From: Dehalococcoidia bacterium
GTDB lineage: Bacteria > Chloroflexota > Dehalococcoidia > GIF9 > UBA5629
NCBI GenBank assembly: GCA_016927965.1
Contig: JAFGLP010000079.1
Coordinates: forward strand, 1 to 19,589
DNA length: 19,589 bases
Direction: 5' to 3'
The notes below the pieces were generated by a model. The model was not told where the DNA came from, made no database searches, and saw only the letters and a list, made by a program, of their open reading frames with translations. This document shows positions 6,647 through 14,767 of this stretch, in pieces (positions within the stretch are counted from its first letter, which is position 1; each line of letters opens with the position of its first letter). A program made the translations under genes and the position numbers.

Positions 6647-9148
6647 ATGGAAGATTTCGAAAAACTCGGTGTCTTTTATATTGGCAGGGAATATGATCTG
6701 GCAGCTAGGGAATCGGGGGGGCGCCTGGTACTTTACGATTCCCGGGACCTGACCACTCATGGTGTGTGTGTGGGCATGACCGGCAGCGGCAAAACGGGAC
6801 TCTGCATAGGCATCCTGGAAGAAGCTGCTATCGATGGTATACCGGCTATCATAATAGATCCCAAGGGTGACATGCCCAACATGATGCTGACCTTTCCCCA
6901 ATTGAATGCTGAGGATTTTGCTCCCTGGATAAACGAGGATGACGCACGCCGCAAAGGGCTGTCGCCGCAGGATTTTGCCGCCAAACAAGCTGAACTCTGG
7001 AAAAAAGGGTTGGCCTCATGGGGAGAAAGCGGCGAACGCATTTCACGGCTCAAGCAGGCAGCGGACTTCGTAATTTATACGCCTGGCAGCAATGCCGGCA
7101 TCCCGGTCTCCATCCTCAAGTCATTTGCAGCCCCTCCACCCGCGATGATAGAGGATAACGAACTGCTGGGAGACAGGATTGCATCCACTGTCACCAGCCT
7201 GCTGGGACTGATAGGAATAGCTGCCGATCCCATTAAGAGTAAAGAGCATATATTGATCTCGACCATACTTGATATGGCATGGAGACAGGGAGTCGACCTC
7301 GACCTGGCGGCCCTGATTCACCAGATACAAACGCCGCCCGTCAGCAAAATAGGGGTGCTTGGCCTCGATTCCTTCTATCCCGCCAAGGAGCGTTTCGAGC
7401 TAGCTATGCTGATAAACAACCTGCTGGCAGCGCCCGGCTTCAGCACCTGGATGGAAGGCGAAGCACTGGACATCGGCCAGATACTTTATACCCCGTCAGG
7501 GAAACCACGCATGTCCATTTTTTCTATAGCCCACCTGAGCGACGCAGAACGCATGTTTTTCGTCTCGCTTTTACTCAACCAGGTGCTGGCATGGATGCGC
7601 CAGCAGCCCGGCACTACCAGTTTGAGGGCAATGCTTTACATGGACGAGATCTTCGGCTATTTCCCGCCGGTTGCCAATCCTCCTTCCAAGCAGCCGCTAC
7701 TTACCCTGCTAAAGCAGGCACGCGCCTTTGGAGTCGGCATACTTCTGGCAACGCAAAACCCGGTAGACCTGGATTATAAGGGCCTTTCCAATACCGGAAC
7801 ATGGCTGATAGGACGCCTGCAAACAGAGCGTGATAAGGCCAGGGTGCTGGAAGGGCTGGAAGGGGCAGCGGCCACGCAGGGATCAAAATTTAACAAGCAG
7901 GCCATGGAACAAACGCTGGCCGGCCTGGGCAGCAGGGTTTTCCTGATGAATAACGTGCATGATGACGCTCCTACCATCTTCGAGACCCGTTGGGCAATGT
8001 CCTATTTAAGGGGTCCGTTGACGCGCAACCAGATAAAAAAACTAATGACGCCAGTAAAAAGCCAGATGCCCAGGCAGGCAACTCCTATTCATACACAGGG
8101 CACGGCCGCAACCGGTGCATTTGCTGCAGCACCCCAGGTCATGGGAGCACCCTCTGCACATTCATCAGCAGATGCGCCAGCGCCTGCAGGCATGACCAGC
8201 CGTCCTGTGCTGCCGCCGGATGTACAGCAATATTTCGTGCCCCCCAGGGGGAGCCAGCCCGCCGGTTATTCCCTTTTTTATAAACCTGCAGTACTGGGAG
8301 CGGCCCAGATAAACTTCTCGGATACCAAGACCGGCGTGGATACACAGGACGAAAACATGGCCGTTACGGACATAACCGATGAACCGATCCCGGTGAACTG
8401 GGATAATGCCCGGGACGCCGCTTTCGATATTGCAGACCTGGAGAAATCACCGCTGAGTCCATCGCAATTTGTTCCTTTGCCCTCGGCAGCAGGCAAGGCA
8501 CGCAGCTACACAACCTGGAGCAATGCTTACGTTACCTGGCTCTACGGCAATAAAAAATTCGATCTGTTTAAAAGCGCCACTTACAAGCAGTTCTCCAAGC
8601 TAGGCGAATCCGAGCGCGATTTCAGGATCAGGCTGGCCCAGAGCGTCCGTGAGCAGCGCGACGAAATGATGGACAAGCTGAGGAAGAAATACCAGGTAAA
8701 AATCGCCACCCTGGATGAAAGGGTACGCAAGGCCCAGCAGGCAGTTGACCGCGAAGCCGAGCAAAAGAAACAGCAGACCATGCAAACAGTGATTTCGGTT
8801 GGTTCGACATTGCTGGGAGCTTTTCTGGGTTCCAAAGTGCTCGGCACGGGAACGGTAGGCAGGGCAACAACGGCAGCGCGCAGCGCACAACGCATATTCA
8901 AAGAGGGCCAGGATGTCGAGCGGGCCAAAGAGACGGTAGCGGCCCACCAGCAGACATTAGACGAAATTGAGAAGGAGTTTAAAGCCGAGACGGATGAGTT
9001 AGCAGCCAAAACCGACCCCGCCACGGAGGAGCTCCAGACGATATCCATCCGGCCGGCCAAAAAGGACATTATTGTCAAATTCGTCGGGTTGGCATGGATG
9101 CCTCACTGGCGGTCCCCGGACGGCACTCTAACAGCCGCCTGGCAATAA
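6647..9148 (+). CDS. HerA/VirB4-like P-loop ATPase with C-terminal coiled coil
   Basis: 833-residue ATPase of the HerA/FtsK superfamily (DUF87/DUF853-like). Walker A is GMTGSGKT at 43-50, followed by IIIDPKGDMPNM at 70-80; Walker B is AMLYMDEIFGYFPP (Asp333, Glu334), with a sensor LLATQNPVDLDYKGL near 366-380 and a likely arginine finger in TWLIGRLQTERDK. These are the complete set expected for a hexameric pump or helicase motor. After about residue 470 come a Pro/Ala-rich linker (470-530), an unassigned domain, a coiled coil (about 660-715), a Gly-rich hydrophobic segment (ISVGSTLLGAFLGSKVLG, about 716-733), a second coiled coil (745-790) and a short beta-like end. There is no HAS-barrel at the N-terminus as in archaeal HerA and no nuclease nearby. 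It probably shares a transcript with the 95-residue protein. Substrate (DNA or protein) is unknown. Confidence 0.85.
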   Translation: MEDFEKLGVFYIGREYDLAARESGGRLVLYDSRDLTTHGVCVGMTGSGKTGLCIGILEEAAIDGIPAIIIDPKGDMPNMMLTFPQLNAEDFAPWINEDDARRKGLSPQDFAAKQAELWKKGLASWGESGERISRLKQAADFVIYTPGSNAGIPVSILKSFAAPPPAMIEDNELLGDRIASTVTSLLGLIGIAADPIKSKEHILISTILDMAWRQGVDLDLAALIHQIQTPPVSKIGVLGLDSFYPAKERFELAMLINNLLAAPGFSTWMEGEALDIGQILYTPSGKPRMSIFSIAHLSDAERMFFVSLLLNQVLAWMRQQPGTTSLRAMLYMDEIFGYFPPVANPPSKQPLLTLLKQARAFGVGILLATQNPVDLDYKGLSNTGTWLIGRLQTERDKARVLEGLEGAAATQGSKFNKQAMEQTLAGLGSRVFLMNNVHDDAPTIFETRWAMSYLRGPLTRNQIKKLMTPVKSQMPRQATPIHTQGTAATGAFAAAPQVMGAPSAHSSADAPAPAGMTSRPVLPPDVQQYFVPPRGSQPAGYSLFYKPAVLGAAQINFSDTKTGVDTQDENMAVTDITDEPIPVNWDNARDAAFDIADLEKSPLSPSQFVPLPSAAGKARSYTTWSNAYVTWLYGNKKFDLFKSATYKQFSKLGESERDFRIRLAQSVREQRDEMMDKLRKKYQVKIATLDERVRKAQQAVDREAEQKKQQTMQTVISVGSTLLGAFLGSKVLGTGTVGRATTAARSAQRIFKEGQDVERAKETVAAHQQTLDEIEKEFKAETDELAAKTDPATEELQTISIRPAKKDIIVKFVGLAWMPHWRSPDGTLTAAWQ

Positions 9149-9185
9149 ATCTTATCCCGGCTAGAAAAATAGAGGATAAACTCTA

Positions 9186-9563
9186 TCAGTATGCAGTCAA
9201 TATAAATGATGTTACCGTCAGTTGAATAATTGAAAGGACCAGCGTTGAAATCAGGATTGCTATCGATACCGGCGTCTTAAATTCGTCGCGTCCTCGCTTT
9301 AAAAACACCATATGTATCGCAAAAGCGAAAACTCCTGCCAGTCCGATAATCAATGAGATTATCATCCCTGCCAGGTTGCCGCTGCTGATTAGCAAAAGAC
9401 CATATAAAACAGCAACTGCCAGGGGTATATGCAAAAACAGAAAGAATGCCGGCCCGCCGGGTAATCTAAAGAGTTTCCATTCTTGCCAGTAGGCAGAGTC
9501 TATCTCATGAACGATTAATAATGCTAAATTCAGTATATAGACCCAGATTAATAAATCCTGCAT
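9186..9563 (-). CDS. Four-helix integral membrane protein (DUF6713-like)
   Basis: 125 residues with four hydrophobic helices (about 5-22, 39-59, 64-86 and 98-122) and short loops. The N-terminal part reads HEIDSAYWQEWKLFRLPGG, a signature I associate with the small DUF6713 membrane family; the conserved His/Glu/Asp/Trp cluster sits at the membrane face between helices 1 and 2. No enzymatic function is known to me. Start ATG at 9563 has only a weak GGG-type site upstream. It lies 27 bases downstream of the rhomboid gene on the same strand and converges on the ATPase gene, with 37 bases between the two stops and no strong terminator there. Confidence 0.75.
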   Translation of the reverse strand: MQDLLIWVYILNLALLIVHEIDSAYWQEWKLFRLPGGPAFFLFLHIPLAVAVLYGLLLISSGNLAGMIISLIIGLAGVFAFAIHMVFLKRGRDEFKTPVSIAILISTLVLSIIQLTVTSFILTAY

Positions 9564-9590
9564 ATCCCGTTACCCGGCTCAAGCCGTTAA

Positions 9591-10184
9591 CTAATATATA
9601 ACACGCATACGCTTTCGCATTATCCAACCAGCTGCCAGCCCGGTCAACAGTCCGCCCAGATGTCCCTGCCACGATACATGGGGGATAATGGCCAGGATGA
9701 CAAAGCCTATCAATATGGCAACCCATAGCGGCATGGGCACAGGGATGGGGAAAATAAAGACCTTCAGCTTGGGCACCAGCACTGCCAGGGCACCGCCCAG
9801 GGCAAACACTGCCCCCGAAGCCCCAATTGTAAGAGACAGCGGCGAGGCCAGTAGTATTATAAACACACCCGCAACCAATCCGCCAATCAGGTATATAGCC
9901 AGGAATGTCTTTGTGCCGGTAATACGGTTAAGGAAACTGCCGTAGAAATAAAAGGTGACCATATTGGCCAGGATATGGAAAAAAGCCACATGCGTAAACA
10001 TATATGAGAAAACCGTCCAGGGCACCTGCAGGAAAGTTGAGCTGGACAAAGCTAAATAAGGCAGGATATTTATGTTCGAAAAATTAGCGATATTCACGCC
10101 AATATAAACGAGGAAATTTACAATTATAATGACGATTATAGGGATAAGCTCCCCTTCGTTTGATCTGTATCGTATATTAGACAT
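9591..10184 (-). CDS. Rhomboid family intramembrane serine protease
   Basis: 197-residue, six-helix rhomboid protease that cleaves transmembrane substrates within the bilayer. The catalytic serine is in GASGAVFALGG (Ser123) and the catalytic histidine in SWQGHLGGLLTGL (His175); the HILANM segment (His70, Asn74) supplies the usual oxyanion-region residues, and VPWTVFSYMFTHVAFFH forms the typical lead-in with the Trp before the L1 loop. Length is that of a minimal bacterial rhomboid, without extra domains. ATG 10184 is preceded by GGAAG about 11 bases upstream, and a promoter-like pair lies at 10220-10248, so the gene may be transcribed on its own as well as from the hydrolase gene 69 bases upstream. 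Substrate unknown. Confidence 0.93.
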   Translation of the reverse strand: MSNIRYRSNEGELIPIIVIIIVNFLVYIGVNIANFSNINILPYLALSSSTFLQVPWTVFSYMFTHVAFFHILANMVTFYFYGSFLNRITGTKTFLAIYLIGGLVAGVFIILLASPLSLTIGASGAVFALGGALAVLVPKLKVFIFPIPVPMPLWVAILIGFVILAIIPHVSWQGHLGGLLTGLAAGWIMRKRMRVIY

Positions 10185-10219
10185 ATTTATCTTTTCTTCC
10201 GGAAATTATTTATCTGGAT

Positions 10220-10248
10220 ATGATATCGTACACTCAGCAGTACATCAA
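10220..10248 (-). promoter_or_regulatory. Sigma-70-type promoter before the rhomboid gene
   Basis: On the minus strand: TTGATG (10248-10243), exactly 17 bases, then TATCAT (10225-10220). The -10 is identical to the one before nrpR. Predicted start is near 10213, giving a leader of about 29 bases with GGAAG as the ribosome binding site. Confidence 0.5.
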
Positions 10249-10253
10249 ACCCG

Positions 10254-11219
10254 CTATGCCAGCGCATAGTATATCTGGCCGTCATTTTTATAGCTGGTAA
10301 TGGCGCCGTCGTTTTCAAGGTAATGAAGATGAGCAAGGGTTTCGCCCACGGCAAAAAATTGCTGGGCTACAGGAAAATCAGACCACTTTGTATATTCGAT
10401 TTTCCACGTGATATACGGTGCGACCTCATAGGCTGTCATATCTCCATCTTCCAGGGCCGCTAAGGCCTCGTCCAGCCTGTGGCGGTGGTGCTCCTTTAGC
10501 GCGTCAATCCTGGCCCTGTGATCATGCCACTGGCTGCGGTGTCCCGGCAGCACGCTCATCACTTCCAGCCCGGCAACTTTATCCAGGCTGGATAGATATG
10601 AGCGCAATGAATCCTGCATCTCGGGCCAGAAAGAGATATTAGGGGTAATATCAAACAATATGTGATCGCCAGAGAAAAGGATTTTTTTTCTGGCGTCATA
10701 AAGGCACATATGACCAGGCGAATGGCCGGGCGTCTCTATGCAGTTAAGCTCGTATTCCCCGACCCTGATCTGTTGGCCGTCAGTCACGCTTGTTATGACC
10801 GGCATGCGGCTGGTGTTGTACATTACTCCGGGATGCCTCGCCAGCGATTCCTTCAGGATAGCTTCGGGAAACCCGTTCTCAGACAATAAATGGAACAATT
10901 CGCCCCAGTGGCTGTTATTTTTTTTAATGTTTGCGTCGGAAACTCCTAAATAGCAGGTCGAAGTATCTGTCACAAGATCACCGATAAGGCCAAAATGGTC
11001 CGCATGCAGGTGTGTAACAAATACATCCGTTTCCGTGAGATCAACGCCTAGCTCTGATAAGGCAGGCAGCAGCACTTCCTTGCATTCAGGCCTGTTCATA
11101 CCGGTATCTATAATTAACGACCGGTCCTTGCCCCTGATCAGATAAGAATTGATCGATTTGAGGGGATTTCTGGGCAGCGGCAGCTCGATGCAAAAAAGAT
11201 CAGCTTCAATTTCCTTCAT
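10254..11219 (-). CDS. Metallo-beta-lactamase-fold hydrolase with winged-helix tail
   Basis: 321-residue MBL-fold metal hydrolase. Metal ligands are all present: HLHADH (His70, His72, Asp74, His75), ETPGHSPGH (His166), FSGDH (Asp185) and SVLPGH (His227). The region after about 240 is helical and ends with a winged-helix-like module (QQFFAVGETLAHLHYLENDG, then a short wing), the arrangement seen in the LACTB2/glyoxalase-II-like branch of the family. This suggests hydrolysis of a thioester, lactone or similar, but the substrate cannot be read. ATG 11219 is chosen because TTGAGGT lies 9 bases upstream; a TTG at 11234 falls within that site. It leads a possible three-gene minus-strand cluster with the rhomboid protease and the small membrane protein. 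Confidence 0.9.
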   Translation of the reverse strand: MKEIEADLFCIELPLPRNPLKSINSYLIRGKDRSLIIDTGMNRPECKEVLLPALSELGVDLTETDVFVTHLHADHFGLIGDLVTDTSTCYLGVSDANIKKNNSHWGELFHLLSENGFPEAILKESLARHPGVMYNTSRMPVITSVTDGQQIRVGEYELNCIETPGHSPGHMCLYDARKKILFSGDHILFDITPNISFWPEMQDSLRSYLSSLDKVAGLEVMSVLPGHRSQWHDHRARIDALKEHHRHRLDEALAALEDGDMTAYEVAPYITWKIEYTKWSDFPVAQQFFAVGETLAHLHYLENDGAITSYKNDGQIYYALA

Positions 11220-11348
11220 TATGCCATACCTCAATCATCAGCCATCTTACACTTGTTAAACACGCTACATCCAATATTATCCTTAGCGGTAACTCTGAAA
11301 AATACGATGCCTAACAGATTACAGTGTGCGGGTAAAACCATATAAAAG

Positions 11349-11354
11349 TATAAT
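11349..11354 (+). promoter_or_regulatory. -10 box before the lipoprotein gene
   Basis: A perfect TATAAT inside an AT-rich run (TATAAAAGTATAAT, 11341-11354). No convincing -35 is seen at the matching distance. Predicted transcript start is near 11361, leaving a leader of about 39 bases that contains the GAGG site at 11391-11394. Confidence 0.35.
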
Positions 11355-11399
11355 ACTTACAAAAGACATTTGAAAATAATGCCAACGTGTGAGGTTTGC

Positions 11400-12008
11400 A
11401 TGATGATAAAACGGACGGTCACGGCAGTTATAATGCTGGTACTGGTATTGCTGATTTATCCAGGTTGTACGTTTCTCAAATTAAGGACGCCAGCTTCTTC
11501 AAATCCCGCCATAGCATCGGAACCGCTGACGGGGAACTGGGCCATGACCAGAGTCAGCATTGAACCGGCCCTTCCATCGCTGATACCGGGCCTGGTAGTA
11601 AACCAGATTTTCCCCAAAACGTCCACCTGGTCGATTGGCGCATCCGGCGGATATCTTTATATTAAATACGATGGTAAAGCCATATGGTTCAACTCGCTGG
11701 GCATCGACGTGGCCGCCAAACCTGTAACACCCGCAGAAGCAGTTGATAAAAAATCATGCACCTTTTCGGGCGGCGGCAGTATAAACGAAGAGACACTGCC
11801 AGGCGTGCTTTCCGTAATAGCGGCCGCAGCAGAAAATCCCCGCAATATATCCATCGGTTACACAGACCAGGTAAAAATAACGATGACTTCGAACAGCCAG
11901 ATCAGTGCCAGTATAACGTACAACGTATCTGGCACGTATAATAGTGATAAAGGAGCGGGAAATATAAATAACTCTGCAACCCTGACCTATACGGGAACCC
12001 GCAAATAG
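11400..12008 (+). CDS. Putative lipoprotein of unknown function
   Basis: 202-residue exported protein. The N-terminus is a typical type II signal: MMIKR, a hydrophobic VTAVIMLVLVLLI core, then YPGC with Cys23 as the candidate lipidated residue; Tyr at -3 is a poor lipobox residue, so lipidation is probable rather than certain. The mature part starts with a low-complexity linker and LTGNWAMTRV, then alternates beta-strand-like stretches rich in Thr, Ser, Asn and Gly (for example YLYIKYDGKAIWF and SASITYNVSGTY), suggesting a small extracellular beta-barrel or sandwich. I recognise no family. ATG 11400 (or 11403) has GAGG 5-8 bases upstream; an in-frame TTG at 11370 has no site. The ATP-grasp fusion gene starts 30 bases after its stop, so the two probably share a transcript. 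Confidence 0.75.
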   Translation: MMIKRTVTAVIMLVLVLLIYPGCTFLKLRTPASSNPAIASEPLTGNWAMTRVSIEPALPSLIPGLVVNQIFPKTSTWSIGASGGYLYIKYDGKAIWFNSLGIDVAAKPVTPAEAVDKKSCTFSGGGSINEETLPGVLSVIAAAAENPRNISIGYTDQVKITMTSNSQISASITYNVSGTYNSDKGAGNINNSATLTYTGTRK

Positions 12009-12038
12009 ACTTTATTCATTTTCAGACAGGTTTAGCTT

Positions 12039-14666
12039 ATGGCAAACTCCAATATCAGTACAGGCATATCCAACCTTGATAACCTGCTGCAGGGACTGCT
12101 GCCAGGGGACAATATCGTCTGGCAGATCGACAACCTGACTGACTACGCTTTCTTCGCCGAGAGATTTGCAGGCAGTGCCATAGACCAGTCACTGGAATGC
12201 GTATATTTCCGTTTTGGCTCACACCCACCCATCCTGCCCGAAATGCCAGGATTGACCACTATCAACATAGACCCGGTTCCCGGCTTCGATTACTTTGCGG
12301 GTGAAGTGCATAACACCATTCAACGCAGCAGCAAGGATGCACGCCTGATTTTTGACAACATCTCCTCTCTTGTTTCAACATGGGCAACCGACGAACTCCT
12401 GGCAAATTTTTTCATGGTGACCTGTCCGTACATATTCCAATTAGGCCCGATAGCCTATTTCGCGCTCACACGTGGCAGGCATCTGCATACGGCTGTAGCC
12501 CGCGTCAGGGACACAACTCAAATACTGATCGACGTCTATCATGTTAAGAATTCAATGTACATACATCCTATCAAAGTATGGAACCGCTACTCGTCCCAAA
12601 TGTTCTTGCCGCACCAGATTTTAGATAATGGATGGGAACCTGTTTCGATCTCGGGAGAAGCAGCAGCAGTATCATCGACAGCGCTTAAACAACCCTTAAG
12701 CGCCTCGATACTTTCCGGTGCGCCCTGGGAAGTAGTCTACGATAAATTGCTGCAGCACAGGGACATTGACCAGAAGCCAGGTACTTATACACCTGAGATA
12801 GCGACGCTCAAACACGAACTGATCCGCATGATGATCGGAGACCATCCGTCCTTTAATAAGCTGGCAGACAATTACTTCACGGTCGAGGATCTCATTTGCA
12901 TCAGGGACAGGCTGATCGGCAGCGGCCGCATAGGTGGAAAAGCGGCAGGGATGCTGCTTGCCAGGAGGATACTGCTAACAGATGAAAATGAGTTTGATTT
13001 TTTGCAGGTACTGGAAGCGCACGATTCGTTTTACATCGGGTCCGACGTGTTTTTTACTTTCCTGGTAAGAAACGGGCTTTTCCAGTTGCGCATGCAGTTG
13101 ACGCGTGACTCTCAGATTACATATGAAGAATTTGATGAAGTAGAAAAGCGCTTTCTCGAGGGAGAGTTCCCGCCTGAGATAATGGAACAGTTCCGGGACA
13201 TGCTGGACTATTTTGGGCAGGCCCCTATTATCGTCAGGTCCAGCAGCCTGCTCGAAGACAGGTTCGGCAATGCTTTCGCAGGCAAGTACCGCAGCGAATT
13301 CTGCGCCAACCAGGGCAGCCCCGAACAAAGGATGCAGGCATTCCTGCATGCCGTCAAACTGGTCTACGCCAGCGCCATCAACCCTGACGCCCTTTCTTAC
13401 CGACACAAGCAAGGGTTGGGGGAAAACGATGAACAAATGGCAATACTGGTACAGCGTGTCTCCGGTATGCCGTACAAGGAGTATTTTTTCCCTCCTCTGG
13501 CAGGAGTAGCTTTTTCCAGGAACCTGTATGCATGGACAAACAGGATAGATGCCAGTAAGGGCATGATACGCCTGGTATTCGGTCTGGGCACACATGCGGT
13601 CAACAGAGTGGGAGGAGATTATACCCGTATTGTTGCAGTGAGCCATCCCCAGTTACGGCCGGAGATAGGTGCCAAGATAGCTAAATACTCGCAGCATAAT
13701 GTAGATGTGCTCGACCTGGCAAATAACGAATTCAGCTCTGTCCCGGTCGCAGACCTGCTGGTTGACTGCGATTACCCAAACCTCAATATGGTGGCGTCAC
13801 TGATCACAGATGGCTACCCCCACGAAATGATAGGCGCCTGTCCCCGCAGCAGGGCAGATGACCTGGTCCTTACTTTCAATCATTTCATCAACCGGTCGCC
13901 TTTTATAAAGACAATGGATGCCATGCTGACCAGGCTTGAAAGCGCCTATGCTCAGCCGGTCGATACCGAATTCACGGCCCGCATAGACCCGGACGGCCGC
14001 ATCAAAATCAACCTGCTGCAATGCCGTTCGCTCAGGCTGCCGGGCACTGCCGGCCATATCGAATTCCCTGAAAAAATCCATGACGACAGGATTCTCTTCA
14101 CTTCCAGCCGCTTCATCAGCGGTGGCGCAGTACATAACATTCGCTACATACTTTATATAGACCCGGTAAAATACGCGGGCATAGACTCCATTGGCGTCAA
14201 GAAATCAATCGGCCGTGCGGTGGGCAAAATCAACCGGCACCCCGATATTATCAGCGGAAAAATCATCATGATGGGTCCGGGGAGGTGGGGCAGCAGCAAC
14301 ATCAACCTTGGTGTCAATGTCGGATACTCAGATATCGATAATACCAGCGTGCTGGTGGAGATGGCACCGGAGGAACGCGGCCATATACCCGAAGTATCTT
14401 ACGGTACGCATTTTTTCCAGGACCTGGTGGAATCGGATATTATATACCTGCCTGTCTATCCATCCGACACTTCATCCGTGTTCAACGAGGAGTTTTTCAG
14501 GTCTTCAGCCAATATGCTCACGCAGCTTCTACCAGAGCTGGCCGAGTTCGAGAACCTGATACACCTGATAGACATCAACCGCAGTTCGGACGGAATGTTT
14601 GCCCACATACTGGCCGATCCTTCTGTACATAAGGCTATCTGCTTTATAGACCTTATCTGCTCCTGA
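12039..14666 (+). CDS. Degenerate KaiC/RecA-like domain fused to PEP-synthase-type ATP-grasp domain
   Basis: 875 residues in three parts. Residues 1-200 resemble a KaiC/RAD55 RecA fold (STGISNLDNLLQGLLPGD, Walker-B-like ARLIFDNISSL with Asp106), but the expected GxxGxGK[ST] after the first strand is absent, so ATP binding there is doubtful. Residues about 290-670 are a PPDK/PEP-synthase N-terminal ATP-grasp domain: RIGGKAAGM (Lys301), IIVRSSSLLEDRFGNAFAGK (Arg400), FGLGTHAVNRVGGDYTR (515-530) and LLQCRSL (Gln661, Arg663), all key positions kept. The swivelling phosphohistidine and PEP-binding barrel domains of real PEP synthase are missing. Residues 690-875 form another conserved-looking domain with GPGRWGSSNINLGV and VSYGTHFFQDLVE. 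The reaction is therefore unknown; a phosphotransferase or kinase is possible. The start lies 30 bases after the lipoprotein stop with a weak CAGG site. Confidence 0.82.
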   Translation: MANSNISTGISNLDNLLQGLLPGDNIVWQIDNLTDYAFFAERFAGSAIDQSLECVYFRFGSHPPILPEMPGLTTINIDPVPGFDYFAGEVHNTIQRSSKDARLIFDNISSLVSTWATDELLANFFMVTCPYIFQLGPIAYFALTRGRHLHTAVARVRDTTQILIDVYHVKNSMYIHPIKVWNRYSSQMFLPHQILDNGWEPVSISGEAAAVSSTALKQPLSASILSGAPWEVVYDKLLQHRDIDQKPGTYTPEIATLKHELIRMMIGDHPSFNKLADNYFTVEDLICIRDRLIGSGRIGGKAAGMLLARRILLTDENEFDFLQVLEAHDSFYIGSDVFFTFLVRNGLFQLRMQLTRDSQITYEEFDEVEKRFLEGEFPPEIMEQFRDMLDYFGQAPIIVRSSSLLEDRFGNAFAGKYRSEFCANQGSPEQRMQAFLHAVKLVYASAINPDALSYRHKQGLGENDEQMAILVQRVSGMPYKEYFFPPLAGVAFSRNLYAWTNRIDASKGMIRLVFGLGTHAVNRVGGDYTRIVAVSHPQLRPEIGAKIAKYSQHNVDVLDLANNEFSSVPVADLLVDCDYPNLNMVASLITDGYPHEMIGACPRSRADDLVLTFNHFINRSPFIKTMDAMLTRLESAYAQPVDTEFTARIDPDGRIKINLLQCRSLRLPGTAGHIEFPEKIHDDRILFTSSRFISGGAVHNIRYILYIDPVKYAGIDSIGVKKSIGRAVGKINRHPDIISGKIIMMGPGRWGSSNINLGVNVGYSDIDNTSVLVEMAPEERGHIPEVSYGTHFFQDLVESDIIYLPVYPSDTSSVFNEEFFRSSANMLTQLLPELAEFENLIHLIDINRSSDGMFAHILADPSVHKAICFIDLICS

Positions 14667-14671
14667 ATTAT

Positions 14672-14687
14672 TTTATTGAGCAATAAA
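14672..14687 (+). terminator. Weak AT-only hairpin after the ATP-grasp gene
   Basis: TTTATTG and CAATAAA flank a two-base loop (in practice a 6-bp stem with loop GAGC), 5 bases after the stop codon, followed by TTTAT rather than a T-run. It could slow or end transcription before the nrpR promoter, but the stem has almost no G:C pairs. Confidence 0.25.
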
Positions 14688-14707
14688 TTTATACCGCACA
14701 ACACCTA

Positions 14708-14736
14708 TTGACTGGAAAACCCTTTTTTGTTATCAT
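14708..14736 (+). promoter_or_regulatory. Sigma-70-type promoter before nrpR
   Basis: TTGACT (14708-14713), exactly 17 bases, then TATCAT (14731-14736): 5 of 6 matches at both boxes. Predicted start is near 14743, 25 bases before the ATG at 14768. The TTG of the -35 box is in frame with nrpR but is not a start if this promoter is used. This is the best promoter in the window and probably drives nrpR, hisF and perhaps gdhA. Confidence 0.65.
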
Positions 14737-14767
14737 ACGGCAAACGGTTTCCGGTATCCAAGAAATT

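Noticed and set aside
8581..9078. Minus-strand open frames within the ATPase C-terminal coiled-coil region
   Set aside because: Several overlapping frames in one region are a by-product of the codon bias in the sense gene; the Ser/Cys-rich products are typical of shadows.
9152..9186. Inverted repeats TTATCC/GGATAA and ATAGAG/CTCTAT between two converging genes, considered as a terminator
   Set aside because: Stems are only 6 bp, mutually exclusive and without a T-run on either side.
10197..10204. Palindrome TTCCGGAA upstream of the rhomboid gene
   Set aside because: It is 8 bp only, overlaps the ribosome binding site region, and is not repeated elsewhere in the intergenic gaps I read.
12975..13646. 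223-codon minus-strand open frame within the ATP-grasp fusion gene
   Set aside because: The sense strand holds the conserved ATP-grasp motifs across exactly this region; the antisense product matches nothing and lacks a start signal.
14135..14170. GGAVHN in the ATP-grasp fusion (His699) considered as the phosphohistidine of a PEP-utilising domain
   Set aside because: The surrounding residues do not follow the GGxxSHxAIxAR pattern; the match is limited to GG and one His.
14743..14767. Archaeal-type NrpR operator (GGAA-N6-TTCC) upstream of nrpR
   Set aside because: I looked before nrpR and gdhA and found no exact copy; only a partial TTTCCGGTATCC is present, too weak to call.
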